Source: JASLEW01 sp035544895
Lineage (GTDB): Bacteria; Acidobacteriota; Thermoanaerobaculia; Multivoradales; UBA5704
NCBI GenBank assembly: GCA_035544895.1
Contig: DASZZM010000049.1
Location: 124,001 to 188,000, forward strand
Direction of reading: 5' to 3'
Length of the DNA stretch: 64,000 nucleotides
Shown: piece after piece, positions 1 to 8,077 of the stretch
Layout: each line of letters opens with the position of its first letter
How positions within the stretch are numbered: the first letter of the stretch is position 1
The notes under the pieces: model-generated
Told to the model about the DNA's origin: nothing
The model's input: the letters and a program-made list of their open reading frames with translations, nothing else
The model's database searches: none
Program-made: the position numbers and the translations under genes

Positions 1-309
1 CGGCCGGCGCTGAAGCGGGCGCCGAAGCCAGCCGTGCAGCGTGCCCAGCAGGCTCGCGGACGGCTGTCTCCAGGAGACCGGCCGGTTGCCCTCGAGCAGG
101 AGGTGCCCGATCCAGCAGGGGGCCACGGCGAGGATGGGCACGGCGAGCAGCAGGAGAAAACTGCGTTCGACCACGGCGGCGACGATCCCGGCAATCGCAA
201 GGAGCTTGGCGAGCAGGTGCAGGGCTCGATTGACCGGGTGGCGGTGGTCGGCCAGGTACACCGCGTAGAACTCCTCGAATGCCTCGAATCGGGGGTCGCT
301 CTGACTCAT
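1..309 (-). CDS. Mpo1-like (DUF962) membrane protein, 3' truncated by window edge
   Basis: The ATG at 307-309 on the minus strand opens a frame that runs off the left edge after 103 codons. The protein has the DUF962/YGL010w signature: an aromatic start (FEEFYAVYLADH), H22 and H24, the N27-R28 pair, H31, then two hydrophobic stretches (about 32-47 and 51-67) followed by G68-H69 and E73-x-NRP. Members of this family are small membrane proteins; yeast Mpo1 is an iron-dependent dioxygenase acting on 2-hydroxy fatty acids, with the conserved histidines as metal ligands. All the His positions expected in this portion are present. The C-terminal part is outside the window. It diverges from the membrane protein to its right. 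The family assignment is good; the substrate is inferred only from the yeast homologue. Confidence 0.75.
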   Translation of the reverse strand, partial: MSQSDPRFEAFEEFYAVYLADHRHPVNRALHLLAKLLAIAGIVAAVVERSFLLLLAVPILAVAPCWIGHLLLEGNRPVSWRQPSASLLGTLHGWLRRPLQRRP

Positions 310-332
310 TCTGGAACCTGGCGGCGCGGCGC

Positions 333-2843
333 GTGCTCGCCGAGGTGGTCGTTCCTGTCGGCGTCGCCGCGGCGGTGGGCCTTGCCCTGGCCTTGACCAT
401 ATCACCGCGATGGCGGGCCGCCGGAATGCCTTACTTCGAGGGCTACGGGAAGAACGTCGAGGCGGCCGCGGTTGCGGGCGCGCTGGCCGCGGGCGCGGCG
501 ACGCAATGGCTGGTCCGATCGCGTCGCGGCCTCCTTGCCGGCGTGCTCGTTGCCGTCCTCGGGTTCGTTCTCGTCGCGGTCCTGTCTCCCGTCCTCCCCC
601 TGGTCTCCGGCTGGCCCCAGCTCCTCACCGCGGCGGTGCTCGCGACGTCGATCGGTGCCTGCCGGGACGGGCGGCGCCAGGCCGCGGCGGGTGCCGGCGC
701 GATCTCCGGCCCGGCCGCCGCCTTGCTCGTCGGCGCGCTCGCGTGCTCGGTCTTCGCCTTCACCGTCGGGCCGCCTCTCCTGAGCATCGATACCTTTCAC
801 CATGGCGAGGTGCTGAGCACCGCGCTCGACCTGCTGCATGGCGGACGTCCCTTCGCGACCGTCATCTGGCCGCACGGTTTTCACGACAGCGGCCTCGCGG
901 CGCTGTGGATCCTCGCCACCGGGAAGATCGGGACCTCGCCGGTCGCGCTGGCGTGGGCGTCGTGCTGCGGTCTCGGCGTCGTCGCTGCCTATCTTCTCGC
1001 CCGCCGCCTTCTCGGCTCGCGCCGGGAAGCGCTTGCGGCCTGCCTCGTCCTGGCGTTTGCGCCGCTGCTGACCGAGCAGCCGCAGACCGTCGCCGGCACG
1101 AGCGCGCTGGACCAGCTCGGCAGGCTGCTCTTCGTCGTCCTTGGATTTGTCGTCGTGACCTCGTCGCGGCCGCGCCATCTCGTGGCCGGCGCCTGTTTCG
1201 GTCTGGCCTACCTCTTTCGCGTCGAGACGGCGCTGTACGGCTGCCTTGCGGCCCTGGCCGTCATCGCCTATCGCGACCTCGTCGCGGCAGGCGAGCCGTT
1301 CGCCCGGGCCGTCAAGACCTTCAGCCGGAGCGCCCTTCGATTTCTTGCCGGCGCCGCCTTGGTCCTTGGCGCCGCTCGCCTGGTCCTCGGCTGGCCGGGC
1401 GCCGAGTGGTACGCCTTCACCCTCCGGGACCTGCCCAGATATCACCGCGACGCGGTGGGGATTCCCTTGCCCTGGACCCGCCGGGGAGTCGCGCGGTCGC
1501 CCGACGAGGCGCAATGGCTGAGCTTGGCGCTCGCCCGGCTGCTTCTGACCCTGCTGCTTCTCGTCCAGACGCTGCGCGAGATCTTGGCCCGACGGCCGCG
1601 CCTGCCTGTAGAGTCCGAGCGCGCGGCGCAGCTCATTTTCGTCGCGTTTTTCGCGGCGGCGGCAACCAAGAGCGCGCTCGATCGCAGCGACGCCTTCCAC
1701 GTTCTGCAGTGGAGCGCCCTGCCGCTGCTCGCCGCCTCCTGTCTCGCCATCGCCGGCTGGCGCGACCGCTGGTCCTGGAGCCGGCGAGGATCGACCCTCG
1801 CCGTCGTTGCCCTTGTCGCGCTCCTCGGCTTCGAGAATCTCCGCATCCAGATCCCCAGCTCGCGCGGCCCGGCCGACCTCGCCGCCGCGGCGCGCGAGCG
1901 CTGGCATGGCCTGGTCGAGCACCTGGCCGCCAACCCGCCGGCCGGCGCCTGCGCCGACCGGATGTTCACGCCAGGCGAAAGCCGGCTCGCCGCCAATCGC
2001 GCCTTCATCGCCGAGACCTGCGCCGTGGAGGCGATGCTGCGCTCCCACGGGGTGAGCCGGCTGGTGATCGCCGACGCGGCTCCCTGGTATCACGTCCGTT
2101 TTCGCCTGCCGCTGCCGACCCGCTATTACGCCTTGGCCCGCGCGTACACGCCGCCGCGTCAAGCCGAGCTGATCGAGGAGCTGCGCGCCAGCCGCCCGCA
2201 AGCGCTGCTCCTGCCTCAGGGGTATGGCGCGCTCGGGGACTTCGACATCCCGGACGCGTTGCGCGTGCCCGTCGCCGATGCCTACCTGAGAGGCCGCCGG
2301 CACGGCGTGCCCGCGACGCCCACGCCGCTGGGCGACCTGTTCTTCTGGGATGAGCCCGGCACGTACACGGCGCCGGCGCAGCCGGGTGGCGGCAATCCGC
2401 GGGCCGAGCTGGCGGTGGAGCTGGCCGCCTATCAGCCCGCGGGCGGCCTCCTCTTTGCCCGTGGCTGGGCGATCGATGCCGCCAGCGGGCAGCCGCTGGC
2501 CGCGCTCGCCCTGCGCAACGTGCCGCCCGGCGCCGGCGCCGAGCTCGCGTATGGCCTGAATCGCGAGCAGGCGGCCCGAAGCATGAACCGGGCGGCGCTG
2601 GCGCACGCCGGCTGGGAGCTCACGATCCAAGACTGGTACCTCGGCCGCCGCTACGATGAGATCGCTGTCGACGCCGTCGCCGCCGGCGGGCGTACGCAGC
2701 AGCTGACGATCGATCTCTCCGCCGCGCGCGTCCTCGGGCCCTTGAGCGGCTCCGCATGGAACGGCCTGGCCACCGCGCTCGGCCGCGCCGCCGCGCTCGG
2801 CCGCACCGACCGCGCCCGGGCGTTATCGCGCTGGCGCGGGTGA
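333..2843 (+). CDS. large multi-pass membrane protein, GT-C glycosyltransferase-like
   Basis: About 836 residues. The first 550 or so contain many hydrophobic helices; the last ~250 are soluble. An early loop carries D-T-F-H-H-G-E followed by a second W-P-H-G motif, resembling the acidic/His loop 1 of GT-C fold membrane glycosyltransferases, which use polyprenyl-linked sugars. This is a weak resemblance, so the function is a guess. I chose the GTG at 333 because the upstream ATG at 279 would overlap the start of the divergent DUF962 gene and has no ribosome-binding site; the GTG also lacks a strong one. The gene is convergent with the low-GC operon that begins at 2925. Confidence 0.6.
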   Translation: MLAEVVVPVGVAAAVGLALALTISPRWRAAGMPYFEGYGKNVEAAAVAGALAAGAATQWLVRSRRGLLAGVLVAVLGFVLVAVLSPVLPLVSGWPQLLTAAVLATSIGACRDGRRQAAAGAGAISGPAAALLVGALACSVFAFTVGPPLLSIDTFHHGEVLSTALDLLHGGRPFATVIWPHGFHDSGLAALWILATGKIGTSPVALAWASCCGLGVVAAYLLARRLLGSRREALAACLVLAFAPLLTEQPQTVAGTSALDQLGRLLFVVLGFVVVTSSRPRHLVAGACFGLAYLFRVETALYGCLAALAVIAYRDLVAAGEPFARAVKTFSRSALRFLAGAALVLGAARLVLGWPGAEWYAFTLRDLPRYHRDAVGIPLPWTRRGVARSPDEAQWLSLALARLLLTLLLLVQTLREILARRPRLPVESERAAQLIFVAFFAAAATKSALDRSDAFHVLQWSALPLLAASCLAIAGWRDRWSWSRRGSTLAVVALVALLGFENLRIQIPSSRGPADLAAAARERWHGLVEHLAANPPAGACADRMFTPGESRLAANRAFIAETCAVEAMLRSHGVSRLVIADAAPWYHVRFRLPLPTRYYALARAYTPPRQAELIEELRASRPQALLLPQGYGALGDFDIPDALRVPVADAYLRGRRHGVPATPTPLGDLFFWDEPGTYTAPAQPGGGNPRAELAVELAAYQPAGGLLFARGWAIDAASGQPLAALALRNVPPGAGAELAYGLNREQAARSMNRAALAHAGWELTIQDWYLGRRYDEIAVDAVAAGGRTQQLTIDLSAARVLGPLSGSAWNGLATALGRAAALGRTDRARALSRWRG

Positions 2844-2924
2844 CGGAGTAGTGGTGGAGTCGGACCAGCGCATTGTGATCCCTCCGAAGAGCCCTGACAG
2901 GCGTGTCCTGCTTCCGCACTTGGT

Positions 2925-5105
2925 CTAATGCGCTTCGGATTCTTCTTGCGACTTTGGTTGGCTCGGCTCGCCAATGACAAACGCCTGCTGTTGCTGATAT
3001 CTTTCCAGCAAAGGCTGTCCCCCAACGTCTAAGCGTGCGACGCCCGATCGCAGATCCAGTACGAGCACAAGCGTGTCCCCTTCTTGAACCCCTCGTCGCC
3101 GGATGAACGGACTAAACCCCCATGCCGAACCGGTTTCGCTAACCACAAGCACACCCACCGGCAAATCAGCAATATCGATAAGTCGGAAGCGCCTGCTATT
3201 CACGATCTTCTTAACTCCTGGCGGAACGCTTACAACTCCTGACATCAGGAGACCCTGAGTCACCCGATATGCGATCCAGATGCATCCGGCTGCAGTCCAG
3301 CCATGATCCTTCTGAAACCGTCCATGCAGCCTTTTGTTCGTGAGCAGACGCGCGACGGTAGTCGGGTCCACGGGGTTCCCGCGAAGACTGTAAATGGCTG
3401 GCGCAAGTCTCTGGATGTAAGGAGCACTCTGAAGAGCCATGCCAAGGGTCGTCAGGCTGAACCCCGTCTGCGCCCAGGCGGTCCGGATTTGCGAGAGATG
3501 GGCCACACCGGTAGCACGACGGAGGATTTCTACGAGTGCTAGATCACTAGCACTCAAAACCCGTCTGGGCAGGTTGGCAGGTACCTTGACTAACCCGCCT
3601 TCGATCTCAATCCCCGCACTGCGCAACAATTCTGCTAGGATTTCTCTCGGCAATGTCTGGCCGCCGCACCGATAAGGCCGGAACACGCCCTCGCGAAGCG
3701 TTTCGAGAGAAACCTCGACGCCTTTGGGGACTGCCGCGAATACCTTCCAAGCATAATTGAGATACCGCGTGCCTCCCAGACCGGCTGGATGCCAGAACCA
3801 GCTCTTGTCAGGGTCCAGCCAAACGACATTGCCTTCGCCCACCAAGAGCGCGCGAACCGCCTCGAGCGGGAGCTGAAGACCATGATCCTCTTCCAGCCTT
3901 GCTTGAATCTCTTCTACCCTTGCCACATGGCTCAGCGCTTTCAAATCAGCCAGACACTTTCTGAATGGTTCGCGGTATGCAAGACCTTGGCGCACTCTTC
4001 CGCGCGCCTTTGGCAAGGCTTCAATCACGTCTCTTCTTCCGCAGAGATCTGCGGCTGTCAGGACGCCGTGGGGATCGAAAACCCCGGTAACAAGCCCCTG
4101 TTCTCTCAGCATGCTCGCTAGATCGATGACAGGATCGGTAGAAGCCTTAATGAGAAGATCGAGTGCAGTGTCCAGCTGTGGAAAGTACGAGACATTTTGG
4201 CATCTCCTCCGGATGTTGTTTTCGACCTGGCGAATGCGCTCTCGGGTGACTCCGCTCATGCGACCTGCCTCGTCGAGTGTGCAGCCGCCGCCTCCGTCCC
4301 ATCCTAGGCGCCGCATCAGTGCTGGAAAGTGAGGGCGATTCACGCAAGCGGAGGCGAGACGTGCAAGGCTCTCCTCAAGATTCTCCTCAGAAAGGCGGGT
4401 GAGAGCCGTTCTCACTTCGTTCAGGGCAATCTCAACTGAGCCCGCTGGAGACGAGTGAGATCGAATGATTGCGTCCTTGAGCACCTCGCCGAGGCGGGCG
4501 CCGAGGCCAGGAATTGAGAGGCCTCTTAAGCGCGGGTCCTTCGCGGATATCGAGTCGAGGGGAAACTGCTCCTCGAGCTCAGCCAGTTGCCTGGCGAGCT
4601 GGGTCTCGCGGCCGTAAATGGCAAGGACTTTATCTTGTTGCCCAGAAGGTGCTACTCCAACTTCGGTGTGCTCCCTGTAAGCCGCGTGCTCGAAGGCTGT
4701 TGCGATTTCCAGGACCGACCGGGATCCGGCGCCACGAAGTGAGAGCAGATCTTGGAAGGAGACGTCGGCGAGTCGACGCTGGGTCGCGTGCAGCCATCCC
4801 TCCCGTGCGAGTGCTTTCCTGGCGCGCTGGGAAAGATCTAAAGCGTTTGGATCAAATGTCGGTGTGCTCGCAGGCTCAAACAGAGGCAGGCGGGCCTCCA
4901 GGCCGAGTGGTCTCTGTTGGATTCGAGTCTCAACCAGCTGCAAAACGTATTCGGCAACGCGCGCAACAGACGACTCGGGTATCCGTCGCCAAATGGTCTC
5001 ATCGAGTTCCCCAAGCCGCGTGGACTCCGGCAATCCGCCTGCCTGACACAGCGACCGCGGGAGGCGCTCCGCGACCCAAGCCGTCCGTAGCGCGCTCGGG
5101 AGCAA
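2925..5105 (-). CDS. sigma-70 region 4 / RNAP alpha-CTD-like DNA-binding protein
   Basis: 726 residues from a TTG. Residues 91-140 match the helix-hairpin-helix pattern of the RNA polymerase alpha C-terminal domain (LSxRARKAL, then DLLSLRGAGSRSVLEI). Residues about 265-302 are a clear sigma-70 region 4 helix-turn-helix (TLDEAGRMSGVTRERIRQVE). The remainder looks like successive winged-helix-type modules ending in a beta-rich domain near 640-710. No region 2 is visible, so it is unlikely to be a complete sigma factor. It lies 39 bases after the GHKL ATPase and in the same reading frame, with only a TAG between them. No ATG or GTG start occurs near its N terminus; TTG 5105 and a TTG 28 codons later are the options. 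G+C is clearly lower than in neighbouring genes, which suggests transfer. I infer a regulatory or DNA-recognition subunit of the operon. Confidence 0.7.
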   Translation of the reverse strand: MLPSALRTAWVAERLPRSLCQAGGLPESTRLGELDETIWRRIPESSVARVAEYVLQLVETRIQQRPLGLEARLPLFEPASTPTFDPNALDLSQRARKALAREGWLHATQRRLADVSFQDLLSLRGAGSRSVLEIATAFEHAAYREHTEVGVAPSGQQDKVLAIYGRETQLARQLAELEEQFPLDSISAKDPRLRGLSIPGLGARLGEVLKDAIIRSHSSPAGSVEIALNEVRTALTRLSEENLEESLARLASACVNRPHFPALMRRLGWDGGGGCTLDEAGRMSGVTRERIRQVENNIRRRCQNVSYFPQLDTALDLLIKASTDPVIDLASMLREQGLVTGVFDPHGVLTAADLCGRRDVIEALPKARGRVRQGLAYREPFRKCLADLKALSHVARVEEIQARLEEDHGLQLPLEAVRALLVGEGNVVWLDPDKSWFWHPAGLGGTRYLNYAWKVFAAVPKGVEVSLETLREGVFRPYRCGGQTLPREILAELLRSAGIEIEGGLVKVPANLPRRVLSASDLALVEILRRATGVAHLSQIRTAWAQTGFSLTTLGMALQSAPYIQRLAPAIYSLRGNPVDPTTVARLLTNKRLHGRFQKDHGWTAAGCIWIAYRVTQGLLMSGVVSVPPGVKKIVNSRRFRLIDIADLPVGVLVVSETGSAWGFSPFIRRRGVQEGDTLVLVLDLRSGVARLDVGGQPLLERYQQQQAFVIGEPSQPKSQEESEAH

Positions 5106-5144
5106 TGGATAGCCGATTCTCGGCCAAGTCGCGGAGCGCAGAGA

Positions 5145-6779
5145 CTATCCCTCTTTCGAGAAGACATCGGGCCGATAGAGCGATGCGAGTCTGCGTGAGA
5201 CACGGTCCATCGTCTCGCGCACCTCGAAGAGCGCCTCCTCCGGCGACGTGTAAGGCTCGGCGACCTCCTGTGACAACGCAAGAGCGTATTCCGATGATGC
5301 CACCTCCCATGTCAGCCTGGTGAACGCAGGGTTTTCGATACCACCGGATCTGTAAGCTGCGGCAATCTGGGGATGATCCAGGTTGATAAGGATAGTCCGA
5401 TGGTCAGGCACGAAAAGCGCTCTGTACTCGGCCTCCCCCGCGTTCTTGTACTCAACATTAAAGCCTCCGCGTTTGCTGCGCTTCGTTCCCGAGCCCGTTC
5501 CACGCTGCCCTGTGGTCTGTCCGTTGTCTTCCGGAACAACCGGTTTAGCGAAAGGTCGCGGGTCATCGAGCGAATCCTTCCGCTCCCTCTCTCCTGGTGG
5601 CAGTTCCGCTGGCATCGCGGGAATATCCCCTCCTTGGCTCCAGATGCCGTCCTCGTTGCCGGCCTCACCATCCTGCTTACCCGTGGCTATGGCACGGGCC
5701 TTGCGGATCTTCGCCGCGATCTCGGCGAAGTCGGCGGTCAAGATCTCGGCTATGCGGGCGGCCTCTTTGGCAAGCTTGCGAGCCTCCTCCTCTTGCGCGC
5801 GCCGACCTTCGCGATCGAGTAACTGGCGTCTAACTGTTTCGACTGCGGGACCGACGAAGGCGAACAAGGCCTCGACGACCGGGTTGTTAGGATTCAGCTC
5901 GCCGGAACGGGTGTTGTCGAATGGGCGGATGGGACCTCCGTAGTCTTCGAGATTTGGAACGTCAATCTCTCCGAAGATATACTCGGACATCTTGGAGCCC
6001 TCACAGCCTGCGAGCGTAGTTGCATGCCAGTTTCCATACGAAAAAACCTGCACACCGCGGAGGTCTTCCTCGAGCGGTCCCTTAGCTACCTTGATGATAA
6101 GGCGGACGTCACCGAGAACTATGCGACATATATCGGTGGTTCGGAATTCGTAAGACTCTGCCTCCTCGGGAGTTTTGAATCTACACTCGTGGTGGTCAAC
6201 GAAGACTTCGACGTCCCTGGGATACCGAGCAAGATGGCGCTCAATATAAGCGATAATCCCTGCGCGATCGATCTTTTTGAGATGGATTCCAGATATCTGG
6301 ATCTTCGTCCCGTTGTGCTCGTCAGTAGGTTCCTCGACCTCGCGGACTTCGACCGGAACGGGTCTTCCATCGATCATGTTTTCGATCTCAGAGCGGCGCA
6401 GGCGAACAGCGGAGCGTAGTCCGTCCTTTACGCTAGTTACCTGTAGGATGTCGGCGATTCCAAAGGCCGCCGACTTTCCAGTACCGAACAGGCCACGCCC
6501 AATCCGGCCCGAAAGACGCTCGCGATTCTCGGCATGCATGGTGAAGAAGTGTTGCAGGTCCGCGAGATCCATGCCGCGTCCATTATCGGTTATGAGAATG
6601 GTTTTTGTCCGCTCGTTGAGATGAACCGCGACTGCCGGAGGATGTCGCGCGTCGGTATATTGGAGGCTGTTCGCTACGTACTCCCAGACGACCTTTCGGT
6701 CACTTCGGAAGACGGCAGCGGATTGGAGTAGGTCGCGGCCGACGTGGCTTCGTACTGTCAGATCCCTATTCTCAGTCAT
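5145..6779 (-). CDS. GHKL (Hsp90/MutL/MORC-type) ATPase
   Basis: 544 residues. The N-terminal Bergerat fold is easy to see: E33 and N37 in the N-box (WEYVANSLQY), D65-N-G-R-G-M in motif 1, and a Gly-rich lid at 91-101 (GRIGRGLFGTG) followed by KSAAFG. This resembles Hsp90, MutL and MORC ATPases rather than histidine kinases, since no H-box or receiver domain is present. Residues about 120-300 look like the second, S5-type domain. A charged coiled-coil segment (about 325-370) and a separate C-terminal alpha/beta domain follow. The ATG overlaps the stop of the upstream gene (ATGA), showing tight coupling. Such ATPases are often part of bacterial conflict systems, which is the basis for proposing a defence role here; that role is inference. 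Confidence 0.85.
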   Translation of the reverse strand: MTENRDLTVRSHVGRDLLQSAAVFRSDRKVVWEYVANSLQYTDARHPPAVAVHLNERTKTILITDNGRGMDLADLQHFFTMHAENRERLSGRIGRGLFGTGKSAAFGIADILQVTSVKDGLRSAVRLRRSEIENMIDGRPVPVEVREVEEPTDEHNGTKIQISGIHLKKIDRAGIIAYIERHLARYPRDVEVFVDHHECRFKTPEEAESYEFRTTDICRIVLGDVRLIIKVAKGPLEEDLRGVQVFSYGNWHATTLAGCEGSKMSEYIFGEIDVPNLEDYGGPIRPFDNTRSGELNPNNPVVEALFAFVGPAVETVRRQLLDREGRRAQEEEARKLAKEAARIAEILTADFAEIAAKIRKARAIATGKQDGEAGNEDGIWSQGGDIPAMPAELPPGERERKDSLDDPRPFAKPVVPEDNGQTTGQRGTGSGTKRSKRGGFNVEYKNAGEAEYRALFVPDHRTILINLDHPQIAAAYRSGGIENPAFTRLTWEVASSEYALALSQEVAEPYTSPEEALFEVRETMDRVSRRLASLYRPDVFSKEG

Positions 6780-7390
6780 GTTGGTACTCCGGAGCGTTGG
6801 AGAACCGCCTGGCCCATCACCTCGAGAAATGGGAGCAAGTCAGCATTGCGGAAGAACAGCGTTTTCATCCGCTCGACAAGCTCGTGGCGACGCTCCTTGG
6901 ATGCGTATGGATTGCTCCGAAAGACTGCCTCGGCCTCCCGCAGGCTTACAGGCGCCCCTTCAAGATACTTCTCCCACGCGGGGAGCTCAGAAATCCTCGC
7001 CGTCTCCAGACGAATCCTACGTTGCATCGCGTGGTCCTGACGGCGATGCGGCTCGGCGACTCGCGCGAGGAGGTCTTCGTGACGGGAAGCCCAGGCGACT
7101 CCCGCAGCGGTTAGGCTCCATCCCTTCGTGCCGCTGCCGACGATGAGGCCACCGCCAGGCCCTTTTTTCTTGGCGTCACTAAGGTACACGCGGACGTGCT
7201 CAAGGCTGATTTGCTGGGGATACTTCGTCCACGAGAACCGGCCGGGAGCGAGTTGGCTAGCTCGGATCGCGATGTCTTCAGTATCGACTTTGTGATGGTT
7301 GCCACCCAGGGCGAAGAGTGTCAGCGTGACGAGCTGCATATTCGAGAGATCCTCGAGTCGTTTTACCGGATGGGCTGCCTTGACGTGCAT
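6776..7390 (-). CDS. winged-helix-like hypothetical protein, first gene of the ATPase operon
   Basis: 204 residues from the ATG at 7390; a TTG at 7459 would add 23 residues but gives a basic, unconvincing N terminus. The first ~100 residues have a helix-turn-helix/winged-helix appearance: LVTLTLFALGG, then an Ala-rich helix, F-S-W-x-x-Y, a helix ending L-x-D-A-K, and a terminal G-W-S-L-T-x-x-G wing typical of small prokaryotic wHTH domains. The C-terminal half is helical and charged. The stop overlaps the ATPase start, so the two are almost certainly co-translated. No catalytic motif is visible. I read it as the DNA-binding or adaptor component of the three-gene island. No named family is recognised with certainty. 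Confidence 0.7.
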   Translation of the reverse strand: MHVKAAHPVKRLEDLSNMQLVTLTLFALGGNHHKVDTEDIAIRASQLAPGRFSWTKYPQQISLEHVRVYLSDAKKKGPGGGLIVGSGTKGWSLTAAGVAWASRHEDLLARVAEPHRRQDHAMQRRIRLETARISELPAWEKYLEGAPVSLREAEAVFRSNPYASKERRHELVERMKTLFFRNADLLPFLEVMGQAVLQRSGVPT

Positions 7391-7539
7391 GACTGGTGCG
7401 CCTCGATGATCGCGGTCTCTCCGGGTCTCGTTCCTACAAAGTGGAAGGGGCTCGCTCAAGATCCGGCTTGAATCGTAGCCAGGTGAATACTACATCAATA
7501 GGTCTTTGTCTTGCCGTCTCCGTCCAGTGCCGGCCGCCT

Positions 7540-7955
7540 CCGATGCGTTTTGGGGATGAGCGCGTCCTGGCCCTCCTGAGCGCCCTCGTGCTATTCCGCC
7601 TGCTGCTCCGGGAATTCGCCCACCGTGACCTGTGCCGCAAGTGGGTGCTCTGCTCGGTCGCGATCTCCGGCCCGGGCAGATGACCTACGACCTCCGGCAG
7701 CTTTGCCTCCACAGCCTGATCGAGCGCTGGCCCCAAAACCATAGCTACCGGGTCACCGCTCTCGGGTTCCTGGTAGCGCTGTTCCTCACCCGCTCAAATA
7801 CCCGGCTCCTGTGCCCCAGCCTCGTTACTCTGGGACCGCAGGAGCCGCCGGCATCCCTTCCACTGCGGCAATCTTTCAACCTGGGGTGGACCTCGCGGCG
7901 TGGGATGCCCAGCAGGTCGCCGCATAAGCTCAGGCTAAACCTGCCTCGTTTCTGA
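7540..7955 (+). pseudogene. frameshifted remnant of a multi-copy hypothetical protein family
   Basis: One frame from about 7540 reads RFGDERVLALLSALVLFRLL and continues to about 7640. The matching continuation is in another frame, with PGQMTYDLRQLCLHSLIER, then YRVTALGF and ALFLTRSNTRLL. From memory, bacterial genomes contain many proteins in which these two blocks are continuous (a pattern like PGQMTYDLRRLRLHGLIER), often near mobile elements. Here they are separated by a frameshift near 7640-7655 and there is no start or N-terminal half. It borders the low-GC operon on its upstream side and is consistent with a decayed horizontally acquired sequence. The whole 7391-8077 gap holds nothing else that I can identify. 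Confidence 0.5.
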
Positions 7956-8077
7956 GGATTCCTTCTGCCCTAGATTGGCCGGCGGAGGTGCGCCTTGGAG
8001 CCGAGTCCTCCAGCAGACTCCTCTCGACCGCGCGAGGTCAGCCAAGGCCAAAGGTACGGCCCGAGTGGGTTAGGCTT

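Noticed and set aside
4514..5323. Plus-strand 269-codon frame over the sigma-4-like gene
   Set aside because: Antisense composition with no known motif; it runs across the junction of two minus-strand genes with strong domains.
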